A stretch of DNA of 64,000 nt from RI-43 sp033764725 (GTDB lineage Bacteria; Pseudomonadota; Alphaproteobacteria; Caulobacterales; Aquidulcibacteraceae). Below the pieces are notes generated by a model. The model was not told where the DNA came from. It made no database searches and saw only the letters and a list, made by a program, of their open reading frames with translations. Of this stretch, positions 1-7,747 are shown piece by piece (within the stretch, counting starts at the first letter, position 1; each line of letters opens with the position of its first letter). The position numbers were made by a program, and so were the translations under genes. The DNA lies in contig JANRIR010000073.1 of NCBI GenBank assembly GCA_033764725.1, positions 1 to 64,000 of the forward strand, written 5' to 3'.

Positions 1-20
1 TCACTAACGGTCTTTGGCGA

Positions 21-50
21 GGTGAAAGGTGAATAGGTGAAAGGTGAATG
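21..50. repeat. 15-bp tandem duplication
   Basis: Two adjacent near-identical 15-bp copies (GGTGAAAGGTGAATA and GGTGAAAGGTGAATG) lie about 160 bp upstream of a decayed transposase. No gene is visible in bases 1-209; the sequence has lower GC than the surrounding core genes. The repeat may be replication slippage or part of a mobile-element flank. Confidence 0.6.
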
Positions 51-209
51 CGGACGGTTCCATTTTTTCGAACACTTATGGAGAGTCTGGTGGCGTCGCC
101 GCCGCGAGCGTTTGCCCGCAAGCAACAAAACAGCGTTTTGCTCCGATCCCACCGCGCGCGCTTGACGTCTAGAACGTTTCATGAACACGCTCCGTGCCAG
201 GAGGCGCTC

Positions 210-515
210 ATGCCGCGGGCCGCACGTATCGTTTTCGCAGGATTGCCCCACCATGTGACACAGCGCGGAGATCGGCGCCAGACGACGTTTTTCCGTGACG
301 AAGACTATGTCTTTTATTTGCATGTTTTGAAGGAGCACCTGGCGGCGAACGATGTGGGTTTGTAGGGATATTGTCTCATGCCCAATCACGTGCATCTCAT
401 CCTCATCGCGTCGACACACAACAGCATGGCGCGAGCGATCGCCGCAGTCAGTCAACTCTGTGCGTTCGCCATCAATCGGCGCACCTGCGATCGTGTTGAT
501 GGGCCGACGACGTAG
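210..515 (+). pseudogene. REP-associated tyrosine (IS200-like, Y1) transposase, broken
   Basis: The frame opens at an ATG (210) placed 5 nt after an AGGAGG box (199-204) and reads PRAARIVFAGLPHHVTQRGD, the usual N-terminus of RAYT/Y1 transposases, which cut single-stranded DNA at REP palindromes. A TAG at 363-365 stands where the family normally has Trp in the (W)GYCLMPNHVHLI motif, so TGG to TAG is the simplest explanation. Downstream in the same frame the HUH-type metal motif (NHVH) and the MARAI..INRR segment continue until a second stop at 513-515. The catalytic Tyr region and the rest of the roughly 160-220 aa family length are missing. Both the nonsense codon and the 3' truncation point to a dead gene. 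Palindromic repeats follow immediately, as expected for a RAYT remnant. Confidence 0.85.
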
Positions 516-559
516 CCCCCACCTGCGCGCGCCGCCTTTATCTTTGCGCTTGCGCCGCC

Positions 560-651
560 CCCTCACCCCGCCCTCTCCCCCGTGTCCGGGGGAGAGGGTT
601 GGCGCCCTGCTCCCTCTCCCTCCGCCAGGAGGGAGAGGGTTGGGGTGAGGG
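560..651. repeat. REP/BIME-like cruciform element with two inner hairpins
   Basis: An outer inverted pair (CCCTCACCCC at 560-569 with GGGGTGAGGG at 642-651) encloses two perfect hairpins. The first is an 11-bp stem at 571-581/588-598 with a 6-nt loop. The second is a 12-bp stem at 612-623/628-639 with loop GCCA. This three-way arrangement resembles REP-derived elements mobilised by RAYT transposases, and a broken RAYT lies 45 bp upstream. It holds no coding sequence. Confidence 0.8.
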
Positions 652-718
652 TGGGGCGCGGACGTCAAGAAACTTCACGCGGCGTTGAAGCGCTTCATTC
701 TCCAAAGCTGAGCGCAGC

Positions 719-802
719 CCCCTCACCCTGCTCTTGCTCGTGGCAATTGATCCCCCGGATCAATTGCCTGCACTCCCAAGCCCCCGATCGGGGGAGAGGG
801 AT
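719..802. repeat. Degenerate palindromic intergenic repeat downstream of rlmE
   Basis: The element starts with another CCCTCACCC-type edge and holds a perfect 12-bp hairpin (GGCAATTGATCC, 742-753, with its complement at 757-768, loop CCC). A second palindrome CCCCCGATCGGGGG lies at 781-794. It ends just past the rlmE stop, so it could also act in rlmE 3'-end formation. The hairpin core GATCC/GGATC recurs at 6095-6119. Apart from these repeats the gene-free stretch 516-806 shows nothing recognisable. Confidence 0.65.
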
Positions 803-806
803 GCAG

Positions 807-1505
807 TTACCGTTTCCCCATCGCCACGACATATACCTCCGCGCTCTCCGCCCGGCTCGCCTTGGGCTTCACGTGCCGCACGCTGGCGAAGCCTTTCTTC
901 AAACGCGCAAGCACATCCGCATCGAGTCCGCCCTGGAAGGCTTTCGTCACGAACGCGCCGCCCGGCGCCAGCACGGACAACGCGAAATCCGCCGCCGCTT
1001 CCGCCAGCGCGCCGGTTTTGATCTGATCGGTCTTCGCATGGCCGGTCGTGTTCGCCGCCATGTCCGACAGCACGAGATCGGGCTTGCCGCCAAGCGCGGC
1101 GAGCAGCGCTTCCGGCGCCTCCGGCGCCAGGAAATCCATCTGCAGAAACACCGCGCCCGGCAGCGGATCGATCGGCAGAAGATCGACGCCGACCACCGCG
1201 CGCGCGCCGCGTTTGACGCACACCTGCGCCCACCCGCCGGGCGCAGCACCCAGATCAAGCACGCGCGCGCCCTTGCCGATCAGCTTGAACTGGTCGTCGA
1301 TCTCGATGAGCTTGAACGCGGCGCGCGCGCGCCAGCCTTCGGCCTTCGCGCGCTGCACGTAAGGATCGTTCACCTGCCGCTCGATCCAGCGGCGCGACGA
1401 TTCCGAATGCTTCGACGACGCCTTCACGCGCGTCTCGAGCCCGCGCGGCGCCGCCTTCTCTCCAGGCTTCGGCCCGCGCCAGCGGCGTTTTTCCTCGTCA
1501 GCCAT
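807..1505 (-). CDS. rlmE: 23S rRNA (uridine-2552-2'-O)-methyltransferase RlmE/FtsJ
   Basis: This 232-aa protein would methylate the ribose of U2552 in the 23S rRNA A-loop, a late step of 50S assembly, using S-adenosylmethionine. The SAM-binding loop DLGAAPGGW lies at about residues 84-92. The K-D-K-E catalytic tetrad of the family is present as K65 (RAAFKL), D148 (LSDMAAN), K188 (VTKAFQG) and E223 (SAEVYVV). The length is usual. The basic N-terminal 40 residues (KRRWRGPKPGEK) are the typical alphaproteobacterial extension. The ATG at 1505 overlaps the end of the ppx/gppA gene by 8 nt, so the two are probably one transcript with translational coupling, an arrangement common in alphaproteobacteria. 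Confidence 0.96.
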   Translation of the reverse strand: MADEEKRRWRGPKPGEKAAPRGLETRVKASSKHSESSRRWIERQVNDPYVQRAKAEGWRARAAFKLIEIDDQFKLIGKGARVLDLGAAPGGWAQVCVKRGARAVVGVDLLPIDPLPGAVFLQMDFLAPEAPEALLAALGGKPDLVLSDMAANTTGHAKTDQIKTGALAEAAADFALSVLAPGGAFVTKAFQGGLDADVLARLKKGFASVRHVKPKASRAESAEVYVVAMGKR

Positions 1506-2553
1506 GGTCGCGCGCCATCAGCGTCATCAGCATGCCTTCGCGCAGGCCGCGATCGGCGACGCGCAGGCGCTGCGCGGGCCACAGGCTCAGCACCGCATCG
1601 AGGATGGCGCAGCCCGGCAGCACGAGGTCTGCCCGATCGCGCCCGATGCAGGGATGGCGCGCGCGCTGCGCCGGCGTCATGCGCTTGAGCGCATCGGCGG
1701 CGGCGTCGCAGGCGGCGCGCGTCATCCATAGGCCATCGACGCGTGTGCGCTGGTAGCGGCGCAGGTTGAGGTGCACGCCGGCGAGGCTGGTCACCGTGCC
1801 CGAGGTGCCGACGATGTGGCCGCGATCGGCTTCGAACGCTGCGGCGATTGCGGTTTGCTCGGCGAACGGCGCCAGCGCGTCGCGCACCGCATCGCGCATG
1901 TCGGCGAACCAGGCAGCCAGGTCCTCGCGCTCGGGCATGCGCTCGGCCAGATGCACCACGCCCACAGGCGCTGAGGTCCACGCCGCGATCGGCGGCGGCC
2001 GGCCCCGCGCAGCCGCGGCCGCATCGACCAGCGACAGCTCCGTCGAGCCGCCGCCGATGTCGACGACGAGCGCATAGGCGGCGCGCGGATCGATCAGGCT
2101 GGCGCAGCCCAGCACCGCGAGTCGCGCCTCCTCCGCCGGATCGATGATCTCGAAGGCGAGCCCAAGCTCGGCGCGCACGCGCTGCAGGAAGGCCGGGCCG
2201 TTGGCCGCCTGCCGGCACGCCTGGGTGGCCACGCAGGCGACGCGGGTCGCGCCGCGCCGGGCGATGCGCTCCGCGCAGGCGGCGAGCGCGTCCATGGCGC
2301 GCGCGATCGCCGCCTCCGACAGCCGCCCGGACGCCGACAAGCCCTCCCCCAGACGCACGATCTGGGAATAGCCGTCGACCACCCGAAAGCCGTCGCCCGC
2401 CGGCGCAGCGATCAGCAGGCGGCAATTGTTCGTGCCCAGATCGACCGCCGCGTACAGGTCCCGCTGCGGCCGCCCGGCGCGCCGCTGCGCCTCGTCGCCG
2501 CCCAGCCGCGGGCCGGGCGCGCCCGAGGGCGCGGCTCCCTCAAAGCGAGCCAT
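1498..2553 (-). CDS. Ppx/GppA family exopolyphosphatase / pppGpp phosphatase
   Basis: This 351-aa member of the actin-like Ppx/GppA family hydrolyses terminal phosphates of polyphosphate or of pppGpp. The phosphate-1 motif is AAVDLGTNNCRLLIA (around residue 40) and the phosphate-2 motif is VVDIGGGSTEL (around 165). GTSGTVTSLAG follows around residue 248. It is short, about 350 aa, lacking the C-terminal extension of E. coli Ppx, as is usual in alphaproteobacteria. The preference between polyphosphate and guanosine pentaphosphate cannot be read from sequence. It is followed by rlmE with an 8-nt overlap and diverges from hspQ. Confidence 0.93.
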   Translation of the reverse strand: MARFEGAAPSGAPGPRLGGDEAQRRAGRPQRDLYAAVDLGTNNCRLLIAAPAGDGFRVVDGYSQIVRLGEGLSASGRLSEAAIARAMDALAACAERIARRGATRVACVATQACRQAANGPAFLQRVRAELGLAFEIIDPAEEARLAVLGCASLIDPRAAYALVVDIGGGSTELSLVDAAAAARGRPPPIAAWTSAPVGVVHLAERMPEREDLAAWFADMRDAVRDALAPFAEQTAIAAAFEADRGHIVGTSGTVTSLAGVHLNLRRYQRTRVDGLWMTRAACDAAADALKRMTPAQRARHPCIGRDRADLVLPGCAILDAVLSLWPAQRLRVADRGLREGMLMTLMARDHG

Positions 2554-2726
2554 TCGTCATCCAGGCGCCTGCCGATCCATCGGCCAGCGCCCGCTCCATG
2601 TTCATATCCGGTGTAACAGGGCGTGCGCGCGAGGTGAACTGGACCCCATCTTGCAGGCGACCCTGCGCCCCCCTAGCTTTTGATCCTGACCAGTCCCGCA
2701 TGAGCCACGGGAAGGAGGAAGCAAAG

Positions 2727-3053
2727 ATGTCGGAAGCGAAATTCGCCGTTGGGCAAGTCGTTCGCCACAAGTATTTCCCTTTTCGTGGGGTAATCTTCGA
2801 CGTCGACCCGCAATTCAACAATACTGAAGAATGGTGGAACGCGATTCCCGAGCAGATTCGGCCGCGCAAAGACCAGCCCTTCTACCATTTGCTCGCCGAA
2901 AACAGCGAAAGCCATTACGTGGCCTATGTGTCGGAGCAAAATCTGGCGGTCGACGACTCCGGCGAGCCGGTCGAGCATCCACAGATCACCGTGCTGTTCG
3001 AAGACGCGCCCGTGGACGGCAAATACCCGATCCGGCGCTCGGCGGTGAACTAA
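2727..3053 (+). CDS. hspQ: Heat shock protein HspQ
   Basis: This 108-aa protein belongs to the HspQ/YccV hemimethylated-DNA-binding-like family, which in enterobacteria modulates Lon and DnaA stability. Diagnostic segments are KFAVGQVVRHKYFPFRGVIFDVDP at the start, the WWNAIP and QPFYHLLAEN stretches, and YVAYVSEQNL. The ATG at 2727 was chosen because a GGAGG sits 8 nt upstream and the family begins here; an upstream in-frame ATG at 2598 would add an unrelated tail. It is monocistronic, with its 3' end facing an M48 protease. Confidence 0.95.
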   Translation: MSEAKFAVGQVVRHKYFPFRGVIFDVDPQFNNTEEWWNAIPEQIRPRKDQPFYHLLAENSESHYVAYVSEQNLAVDDSGEPVEHPQITVLFEDAPVDGKYPIRRSAVN

Positions 3054-3081
3054 CCCCCCAAGTTAGTCCCCAAGCCCAGGC

Positions 3082-3103
3082 GGGGCCGGCCTAGACCGGC
3101 CCC
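3082..3103. terminator. GC hairpin at convergent 3' ends
   Basis: A perfect 8-bp stem GGGGCCGG/CCGGCCCC with loop CCTAGA sits between hspQ (+) and the stop codon of the M48 gene (-), which lies inside the loop. No clear T-tract follows on either strand, so it is only a candidate bidirectional terminator. Confidence 0.4.
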
Positions 3104-3912
3104 CAGCCGCGCTGGTTGATGTAGGTGCGCAAATCCGCGATCCGGTTGATCGGATCGGGGTGGGTGGAGAGGAATTGCGGCGGGCGCGAGCCGGTGTTCT
3201 CGCGCGCCATGATCTGCCAGAAGGCGATCGACTGGCGCACGTCATAGCCCGCGTCGCGCATGTAATTGACGCCGATGATGTCGGCTTCCGCCTCCTGTGC
3301 GCGGGAGAACGGAAGGCTCAACCCCACCTGCGCGCCGAGCCCCAGCGCGGCCATGGCGAGCTGGCTGTCGATCGCCGCGCCGGCGGCCTGCAAGGCGGCT
3401 TGCTGGGCGACTTCGCGGCTGTAGCGCTCGGCGGCGTGGCGGCCGGTGACGTGGCCGACCTCATGCCCCATGATCGTCGCCAAATGGTCGTCGGTTTCGG
3501 AGATCTCCATGATTCCCCGATAGAAACCGACCTTACCGCCCGGCAGCACATAAGCGTTCTTGTCGGGCCGGTCGAACACGACGAATTCCCATTGCAGATC
3601 GGTTCGGCCCGACGCCCGCGCGATGCGCTCGCCGACGCGCCGCAGCCGCGCCTGGGCGGCGGCATTGTTCCAAGTGGGGTTCTGTTGGCGCTCCTGCGCC
3701 CAGGCCTGCAGCGCCATCTGGTTCAGCTGGGCGTCGTCAACCACGATGAACTGGCTGCGCCCGGTCACTGGGTTCTCCGCGCAGGCCGGGGCCAGCAGAA
3801 CGAGCGAGCCGCCCGCCAGCGCGCGCACCAGATCCCGGCGCGGCATGCGCGCGACATCGACGAGGCGCGGCTTTTCGGCCGTGTCATGGCTGCAGGTGGG
3901 ATGGCTGCACAT
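3091..3912 (-). CDS. M48 family zinc metalloprotease, probable lipoprotein
   Basis: This 273-aa periplasmic protease resembles the BepA/LoiP-type M48 enzymes that degrade or refold misassembled outer-membrane proteins. The zinc site HEVGH lies at residues 150-154 inside the family stretch MGHEVGHVTGRHAAERYS. The third ligand is Glu in the EAEAD motif near residue 209. A twin-Arg hydrophobic segment (PRRDLVRALAGGSLVLLAPAC, residues 24-44) suggests Tat or Sec export and lipidation at Cys44. The start at 3912 is preceded by AGGAGAG. Oddly, 22 residues precede the signal and they open with a Cys/His-rich MCSHPTCSHD, which could instead mean the true start is Met23. It is convergent with hspQ and transcribed alone. 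Confidence 0.88.
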   Translation of the reverse strand: MCSHPTCSHDTAEKPRLVDVARMPRRDLVRALAGGSLVLLAPACAENPVTGRSQFIVVDDAQLNQMALQAWAQERQQNPTWNNAAAQARLRRVGERIARASGRTDLQWEFVVFDRPDKNAYVLPGGKVGFYRGIMEISETDDHLATIMGHEVGHVTGRHAAERYSREVAQQAALQAAGAAIDSQLAMAALGLGAQVGLSLPFSRAQEAEADIIGVNYMRDAGYDVRQSIAFWQIMARENTGSRPPQFLSTHPDPINRIADLRTYINQRGWGPV

Positions 3913-4085
3913 GGGCGATCGCTCTCCTGGGGTTTCGAACGGGCATACCAGCCGGCGGCGACTGCAACCAGCCAACGCGACCGGCCGCCGTTCGGGTCCA
4001 TAATCGCAGATGAACGCCCGCTTGCGGCGGCGTTCATCCCGCCGCTGGGATATAGGGCGTCATCGTTTGTGCTGGGAGCGCCTGA

Positions 4086-4973
4086 ATGGCTGGCCGTCCA
4101 ATCCTTTCCCTTCTCGCCGCGGTCGCGGCGCTGTGCGCCGCAGGGCCGGCCGCGGCCCAGCGCGGGCCGGATCGGGGCGACGCCTTGGAGCTGTTCGCTG
4201 CGCCGGACTTCGCGGGCGAACGGCGCGTCGTGCGCAGCGACGCCGGCAATCTGCGCGACGTCGGCTTCAACGACGCCGCGATGAGCGCGCGCGTCGGGCG
4301 CGGGCTCTGGCTGTTGTGCGACAACGCCAATTTCACCGGCCGCTGCGTGACGATCGACCGCGACGTGGCGGATCTCAACACGATCGGCCTCGCGGGGCGC
4401 GTCAGCTCGGCGCGGCGCGCGCAGCCGACGGACGATTACGCCGGCCGCCGCGGCGGGCTCTATCTCTATGGCGACGTCGGCTATCGCGGCCGCGAGGTGC
4501 GCCTCGCGTTCACCCAGGGCGATCTTGCGCGCGAAGGCTTCAACGACGCCGCGCGCTCGCTGCGCACCGACCGGCCGTGGCTGGTGTGCCGCGACGCCGA
4601 TTTCACCGGCCGCTGCCAGGTGGTGGAAGGCGACATTCCGGATCTGAACGCGATCGGTCTTTTCGGCGCGATCTCGTCGGCGCGGCCCTATGATCCTTAC
4701 GAGGCGCAGCCGGGCTATCCCCCGCCGGGCGGCGGCTATCCTCCGCCTGGGCAGGGCTATGACCGCCCGACCGCAACAGGGCGCACGGCGGCGTTCTTCG
4801 CCCAGACGCAGACGCCCGCGTGCGACCAGTATGGCGCCGCCACGCCGCAATGCGTCGAACGCACCGCAGATGCTTTCTGCCGCACGCAAGGATATCGCGA
4901 CGCAGCGTATTTCTCGATCGATCGGTCCGGCGGGCGCTATCAGCGGCTCGAAGACGTGCTCTGCGTGCGGTGA
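4086..4973 (+). CDS. Secreted beta/gamma-crystallin domain protein
   Basis: This 295-aa exported protein has a Sec signal peptide ending near AAAQ (residues 1-25). Two crystallin-type repeat pairs follow, spanning roughly residues 32-112 and 122-202. Each pair has the Greek-key signatures LELFAAPDFAGERRVV / WLLCDNANFTGRCVTI and LYLYGDVGYRGREVRL / WLVCRDADFTGRCQVV, so the second looks like a duplication of the first. A Pro/Gly/Tyr-rich linker (around 205-235) leads to a C-terminal Cys-containing domain (CDQYGAATPQCVER...DAFCRTQGYRDAAYFS). Microbial beta/gamma-crystallins often bind calcium and are structural; no catalytic site is visible. The function is unknown. Confidence 0.85.
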   Translation: MAGRPILSLLAAVAALCAAGPAAAQRGPDRGDALELFAAPDFAGERRVVRSDAGNLRDVGFNDAAMSARVGRGLWLLCDNANFTGRCVTIDRDVADLNTIGLAGRVSSARRAQPTDDYAGRRGGLYLYGDVGYRGREVRLAFTQGDLAREGFNDAARSLRTDRPWLVCRDADFTGRCQVVEGDIPDLNAIGLFGAISSARPYDPYEAQPGYPPPGGGYPPPGQGYDRPTATGRTAAFFAQTQTPACDQYGAATPQCVERTADAFCRTQGYRDAAYFSIDRSGGRYQRLEDVLCVR

Positions 4974-5055
4974 GGTGCGGCGATCGCGGGCGGCGCTTGC
5001 ATGGGGGCCGCCCGCCCGCCTATGACCGGCGCTCCAGCGAAGGGACCAGCGCCTC

Positions 5056-6072
5056 ATGAAAACCAAACGCCTCGGCAAGAGCGCCATCGTCGTCTCCGAC
5101 ATCTGCATGGGCACGATGACGTTCGGCAGCCAGGCCGACGAGGCGGAATCGCTGCGCATCCTCGACAAGAGCTTCGAGGCCGGCATCGATTTCTTTGACG
5201 CGGCGGAGAATTATCCCGTGCCGCCCGATCCGAAATGGGCCGGCCGCACGGAAGAGATCGTCGGCAAATGGCTCAAGACCAAGAACCGCGACGCCGTCAT
5301 CATCGCCACCAAAGTGTGCGGGCCCAGCCATGGCTGGCTCAAGGCCTCGCAACGCGCCGGCATGACCGCGCTCGACCGCCACAACATCACGCGCGCCATC
5401 GAAGGCAGCCTGAAGCGTCTCGGCACCGATTACATCGACCTTTATCAAACGCACTGGCCCGACCACGATATCGCCTATGACGAAACCTTGGAGACGCTGG
5501 ACGAGCTTATCCGCGCAGGAAAAATCCGCGTCATCGGCTGCAGCAACGAAACCACTTGGGGTTTGATGAAAAGCCTCGCCGCGTCCGAGCGTCTCGGCGT
5601 TGCGCGCTATCACACGATCCAGAACAATTTCAGCCTCAATAATCGCCGTTTCGAGGACGAACTCGCCAATGCGTGCCGGCGCGAAGGCGTGAGCCTCATT
5701 CCGTATTCGCCGATCGCGGGGGGCGTGCTGTCGGGCAAGTACAATGACGGCGCGACGCCGGAAGGCGCGCGGTTCTCCAGCTACATCAACAAGGGCGGAC
5801 GCCACACGGTGATGGCCAGACGCTTCGTCAACGAAAAAACGCTCGCCGCAACCGCGCGCTATCAAGCGATCGCTGCGGAGGCCGGCATGGATGTGGTCAC
5901 GCTCGCGGTCGCGTGGAGCAAGGCGCATGATTTCGTCGCCTCCACCATCGTGGGCGTCACCAGCGAAGCGCAGCTCGCGCCGATCCTCGCCGCCGCGGAC
6001 ATCACCTTGAGCGACGACGTGATGGAGGCATGCAAAAAAGTCTCCAAGGATATTCTCTACCCCATGGGGTGA
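5056..6072 (+). CDS. Aldo/keto reductase, Tas-like
   Basis: This 338-aa NADPH-dependent oxidoreductase has a TIM-barrel fold. The catalytic tetrad is visible as D48 (FFDAAENY), Y53, K86 (IATKVCG) and H133 (YQTHWPD). The cofactor-binding end is near ASTIVGVTSEAQL. The insert and the motif NFSLNNRRFE resemble E. coli Tas and related AKRs. The substrate is not predictable. It stands alone on the plus strand and a strong hairpin repeat follows 23 bp after the stop. Confidence 0.93.
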   Translation: MKTKRLGKSAIVVSDICMGTMTFGSQADEAESLRILDKSFEAGIDFFDAAENYPVPPDPKWAGRTEEIVGKWLKTKNRDAVIIATKVCGPSHGWLKASQRAGMTALDRHNITRAIEGSLKRLGTDYIDLYQTHWPDHDIAYDETLETLDELIRAGKIRVIGCSNETTWGLMKSLAASERLGVARYHTIQNNFSLNNRRFEDELANACRREGVSLIPYSPIAGGVLSGKYNDGATPEGARFSSYINKGGRHTVMARRFVNEKTLAATARYQAIAAEAGMDVVTLAVAWSKAHDFVASTIVGVTSEAQLAPILAAADITLSDDVMEACKKVSKDILYPMG

Positions 6073-6094
6073 GCCTCGGCCGCACGCAGTGCGG

Positions 6095-6119
6095 AAAATC
6101 GATCCGGGGGATCGATTTT
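6095..6119. repeat. Perfect 11-bp palindromic hairpin
   Basis: AAAATCGATCC is followed by loop GGG and its exact complement, 23 bp after the aldo/keto reductase stop. The core GATCC(n)GGATC matches the hairpin at 742-768, so it is probably a dispersed element, although the 3' T-run (GATTTTA) would let it work as a terminator. The rest of the 6073-6274 gap holds a second imperfect GC palindrome (around 6232-6262) and no gene. Confidence 0.6.
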
Positions 6120-6274
6120 AGAGGCGAACGCCGGAGTGTAAGCGACGGCCGACTCAGCACGCCATGATGTCCATCACCCCGGACGCGCGCGAGCGCGATC
6201 CGGCGTCCATGTTTCTAACGCCGCACACATGGGCCCCGGCCCTCCCTTCGGTCGGCCGGGGCGAAGGGGGCGGG

Positions 6275-7132
6275 TTACTTCCCCAAACGTGCAATCAAGC
6301 TCGACGTGTCCCAACGTCCGCCGCCCATCGCCTGCACCTCGGCGTAGAATTGATCGACTTGCGCTGTCACCGGCAACGCCACGCCGCGCGCGCGCGCCGC
6401 TTCGAGCGCAATGCCCAGATCCTTGCGCATCCAATCAACCGCGAAGCCGAAATCGAAGCGGCCGTCGACCATCGTGCGCCAGCGGTTCTCCATCTGCCAG
6501 GATTGCGCAGCGCCCTTCGAGATCGCGGCGATCACCGTTTCGGGATCGAGGCCTGCGGCGCGCGCGAAATGCAGCCCCTCGGCCAAGCCCTGCAGCAGGC
6601 CGGCGATGCAGATCTGGTTGACCATCTTGGCGAGCTGGCCGCTGCCGGCGGGGCCGATGTGGGTGATGTTGGCGGCGTAGGCGCGCATGATGGGCGCAGC
6701 GCGCGCGAAGGCCTCGGGAGAGCCGCCGGCCATCACCGTCAGCCGCGCGTTTTCCGCGCCCGCCTGACCGCCGGAGACCGGCGCGTCGAGAAAGGCCAAG
6801 CCCGCGGCCTCGGCCTGCGCGTTCAGTCGCTCGGCCAGGTGGGCGGATGCGGTCGTGTGATCGACGAAGCACGCGCCGGGCGCCATCGCGGGCGCTGCGG
6901 CGTCGAACACCGCGCGCACGTCGTTGTCGTCGCCGACGCAGGCGAACACGAACGCGGCGTCCTTGGCGGCTGCGCCCGGATCGGCGGCGGCGCGGCCGCC
7001 ATGGGCGGCGACCCACGCCTGCGCTTTCTCGGCGGTGCGGTTGTAGACGGTGACGTCATGGCCGGCGGCGAGCAGATGCCGCGCCATCGGCGCGCCCATC
7101 ACCCCAAGCCCGATAAACGCGACGCGCGTCAT
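6275..7132 (-). CDS. 3-hydroxyisobutyrate dehydrogenase family NAD(P)-dependent oxidoreductase
   Basis: This 285-aa beta-hydroxyacid dehydrogenase has an N-terminal Rossmann motif GLGVMGAPMARHL (residues 8-20). The substrate-binding signature is DAPVSGGQAGAENARLTVMAGG (about 116-137) and the catalytic lysine is K169 (GSGQLAKMVNQI). The exact substrate (3-hydroxyisobutyrate, tartronate semialdehyde or another short hydroxyacid) cannot be told. It starts 3 nt after the stop of the flavin reductase gene, so the two form an operon. Confidence 0.93.
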   Translation of the reverse strand: MTRVAFIGLGVMGAPMARHLLAAGHDVTVYNRTAEKAQAWVAAHGGRAAADPGAAAKDAAFVFACVGDDNDVRAVFDAAAPAMAPGACFVDHTTASAHLAERLNAQAEAAGLAFLDAPVSGGQAGAENARLTVMAGGSPEAFARAAPIMRAYAANITHIGPAGSGQLAKMVNQICIAGLLQGLAEGLHFARAAGLDPETVIAAISKGAAQSWQMENRWRTMVDGRFDFGFAVDWMRKDLGIALEAARARGVALPVTAQVDQFYAEVQAMGGGRWDTSSLIARLGK

Positions 7133-7135
7133 GGC

Positions 7136-7612
7136 TCAGCCCTCCTGCGGCGCAGCGCCGAAGCGGCCGCGAAAATACGTCAGGGCGTCGCCCATGCTCG
7201 CATCGAGCCACACCACCCGGCCGACGATGATCATGTGATCGCCCATAGCGATGCGCGCATGCGTCCGGCAGGCCATATGTGCAAGGCCGCCCGTCACCAG
7301 AGGCGCGCCGCTGCGCTCGATCATGTCGCCGGCTTCAGGCGCGGCGCGTCCGGCGAAGCGCAGCGCCTGCGTGCGCTGACCTGCCGCGCACACCGTCACC
7401 CCGAACGTCTCGGCGCCGGAGAACAGGGCGAAGCGGTCCGATTGGTCGCCCAGGCACCACAGGATCAGCGGCGGCTCGAGAGACACCGAGGTGAAGGAAT
7501 TGACGGTGATGACATGGGCCGCGCCCGCCGCGTCGCGCGCCGCGATCAGCGCCACGCCGGTCGCGAACGTCCCCATCGCCTGACGGAACGCCAGGCGCGC
7601 CGCCTCGTCCAT
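7136..7612 (-). CDS. Flavin reductase family protein (FMN-binding split barrel)
   Basis: This roughly 158-aa protein belongs to the flavin reductase-like family that supplies reduced FMN to two-component monooxygenases. Family signatures are FRQAMGTFATGVALIAARD, VNSFTSVSLEPPLILWCL and DHMIIVGRVVWLD near the C-terminus. The ATG at 7612 is preferred because a longer reading would need a TTG at 7645. The gene is directly upstream of the hydroxyacid dehydrogenase. No partner monooxygenase is seen in the window. Confidence 0.9.
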   Translation of the reverse strand: MDEAARLAFRQAMGTFATGVALIAARDAAGAAHVITVNSFTSVSLEPPLILWCLGDQSDRFALFSGAETFGVTVCAAGQRTQALRFAGRAAPEAGDMIERSGAPLVTGGLAHMACRTHARIAMGDHMIIVGRVVWLDASMGDALTYFRGRFGAAPQEG

Positions 7613-7747
7613 CACGCCCAACGCAACGCCTGTCTCTGCGTCCAAGTCCGCACCGCGCCTTTCTTCGCAAACGCGATCTTAAGACCGGGCGCTTAGACCC
7701 GGCCAAGAGCCCTCACCCGTCCTCGACCCGCGGATTCCACCCCTACC

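Noticed and set aside
582..1688. Large plus-strand open frame opposite rlmE
   Set aside because: Starts in a palindromic repeat and encodes an Arg-rich product with no domain; rlmE has a complete catalytic tetrad.
3160..5186. Long open frames opposite the M48 protease, crystallin and reductase genes
   Set aside because: Translations are Arg/Ala/Pro-rich with no domain, typical antisense shadows at this GC.
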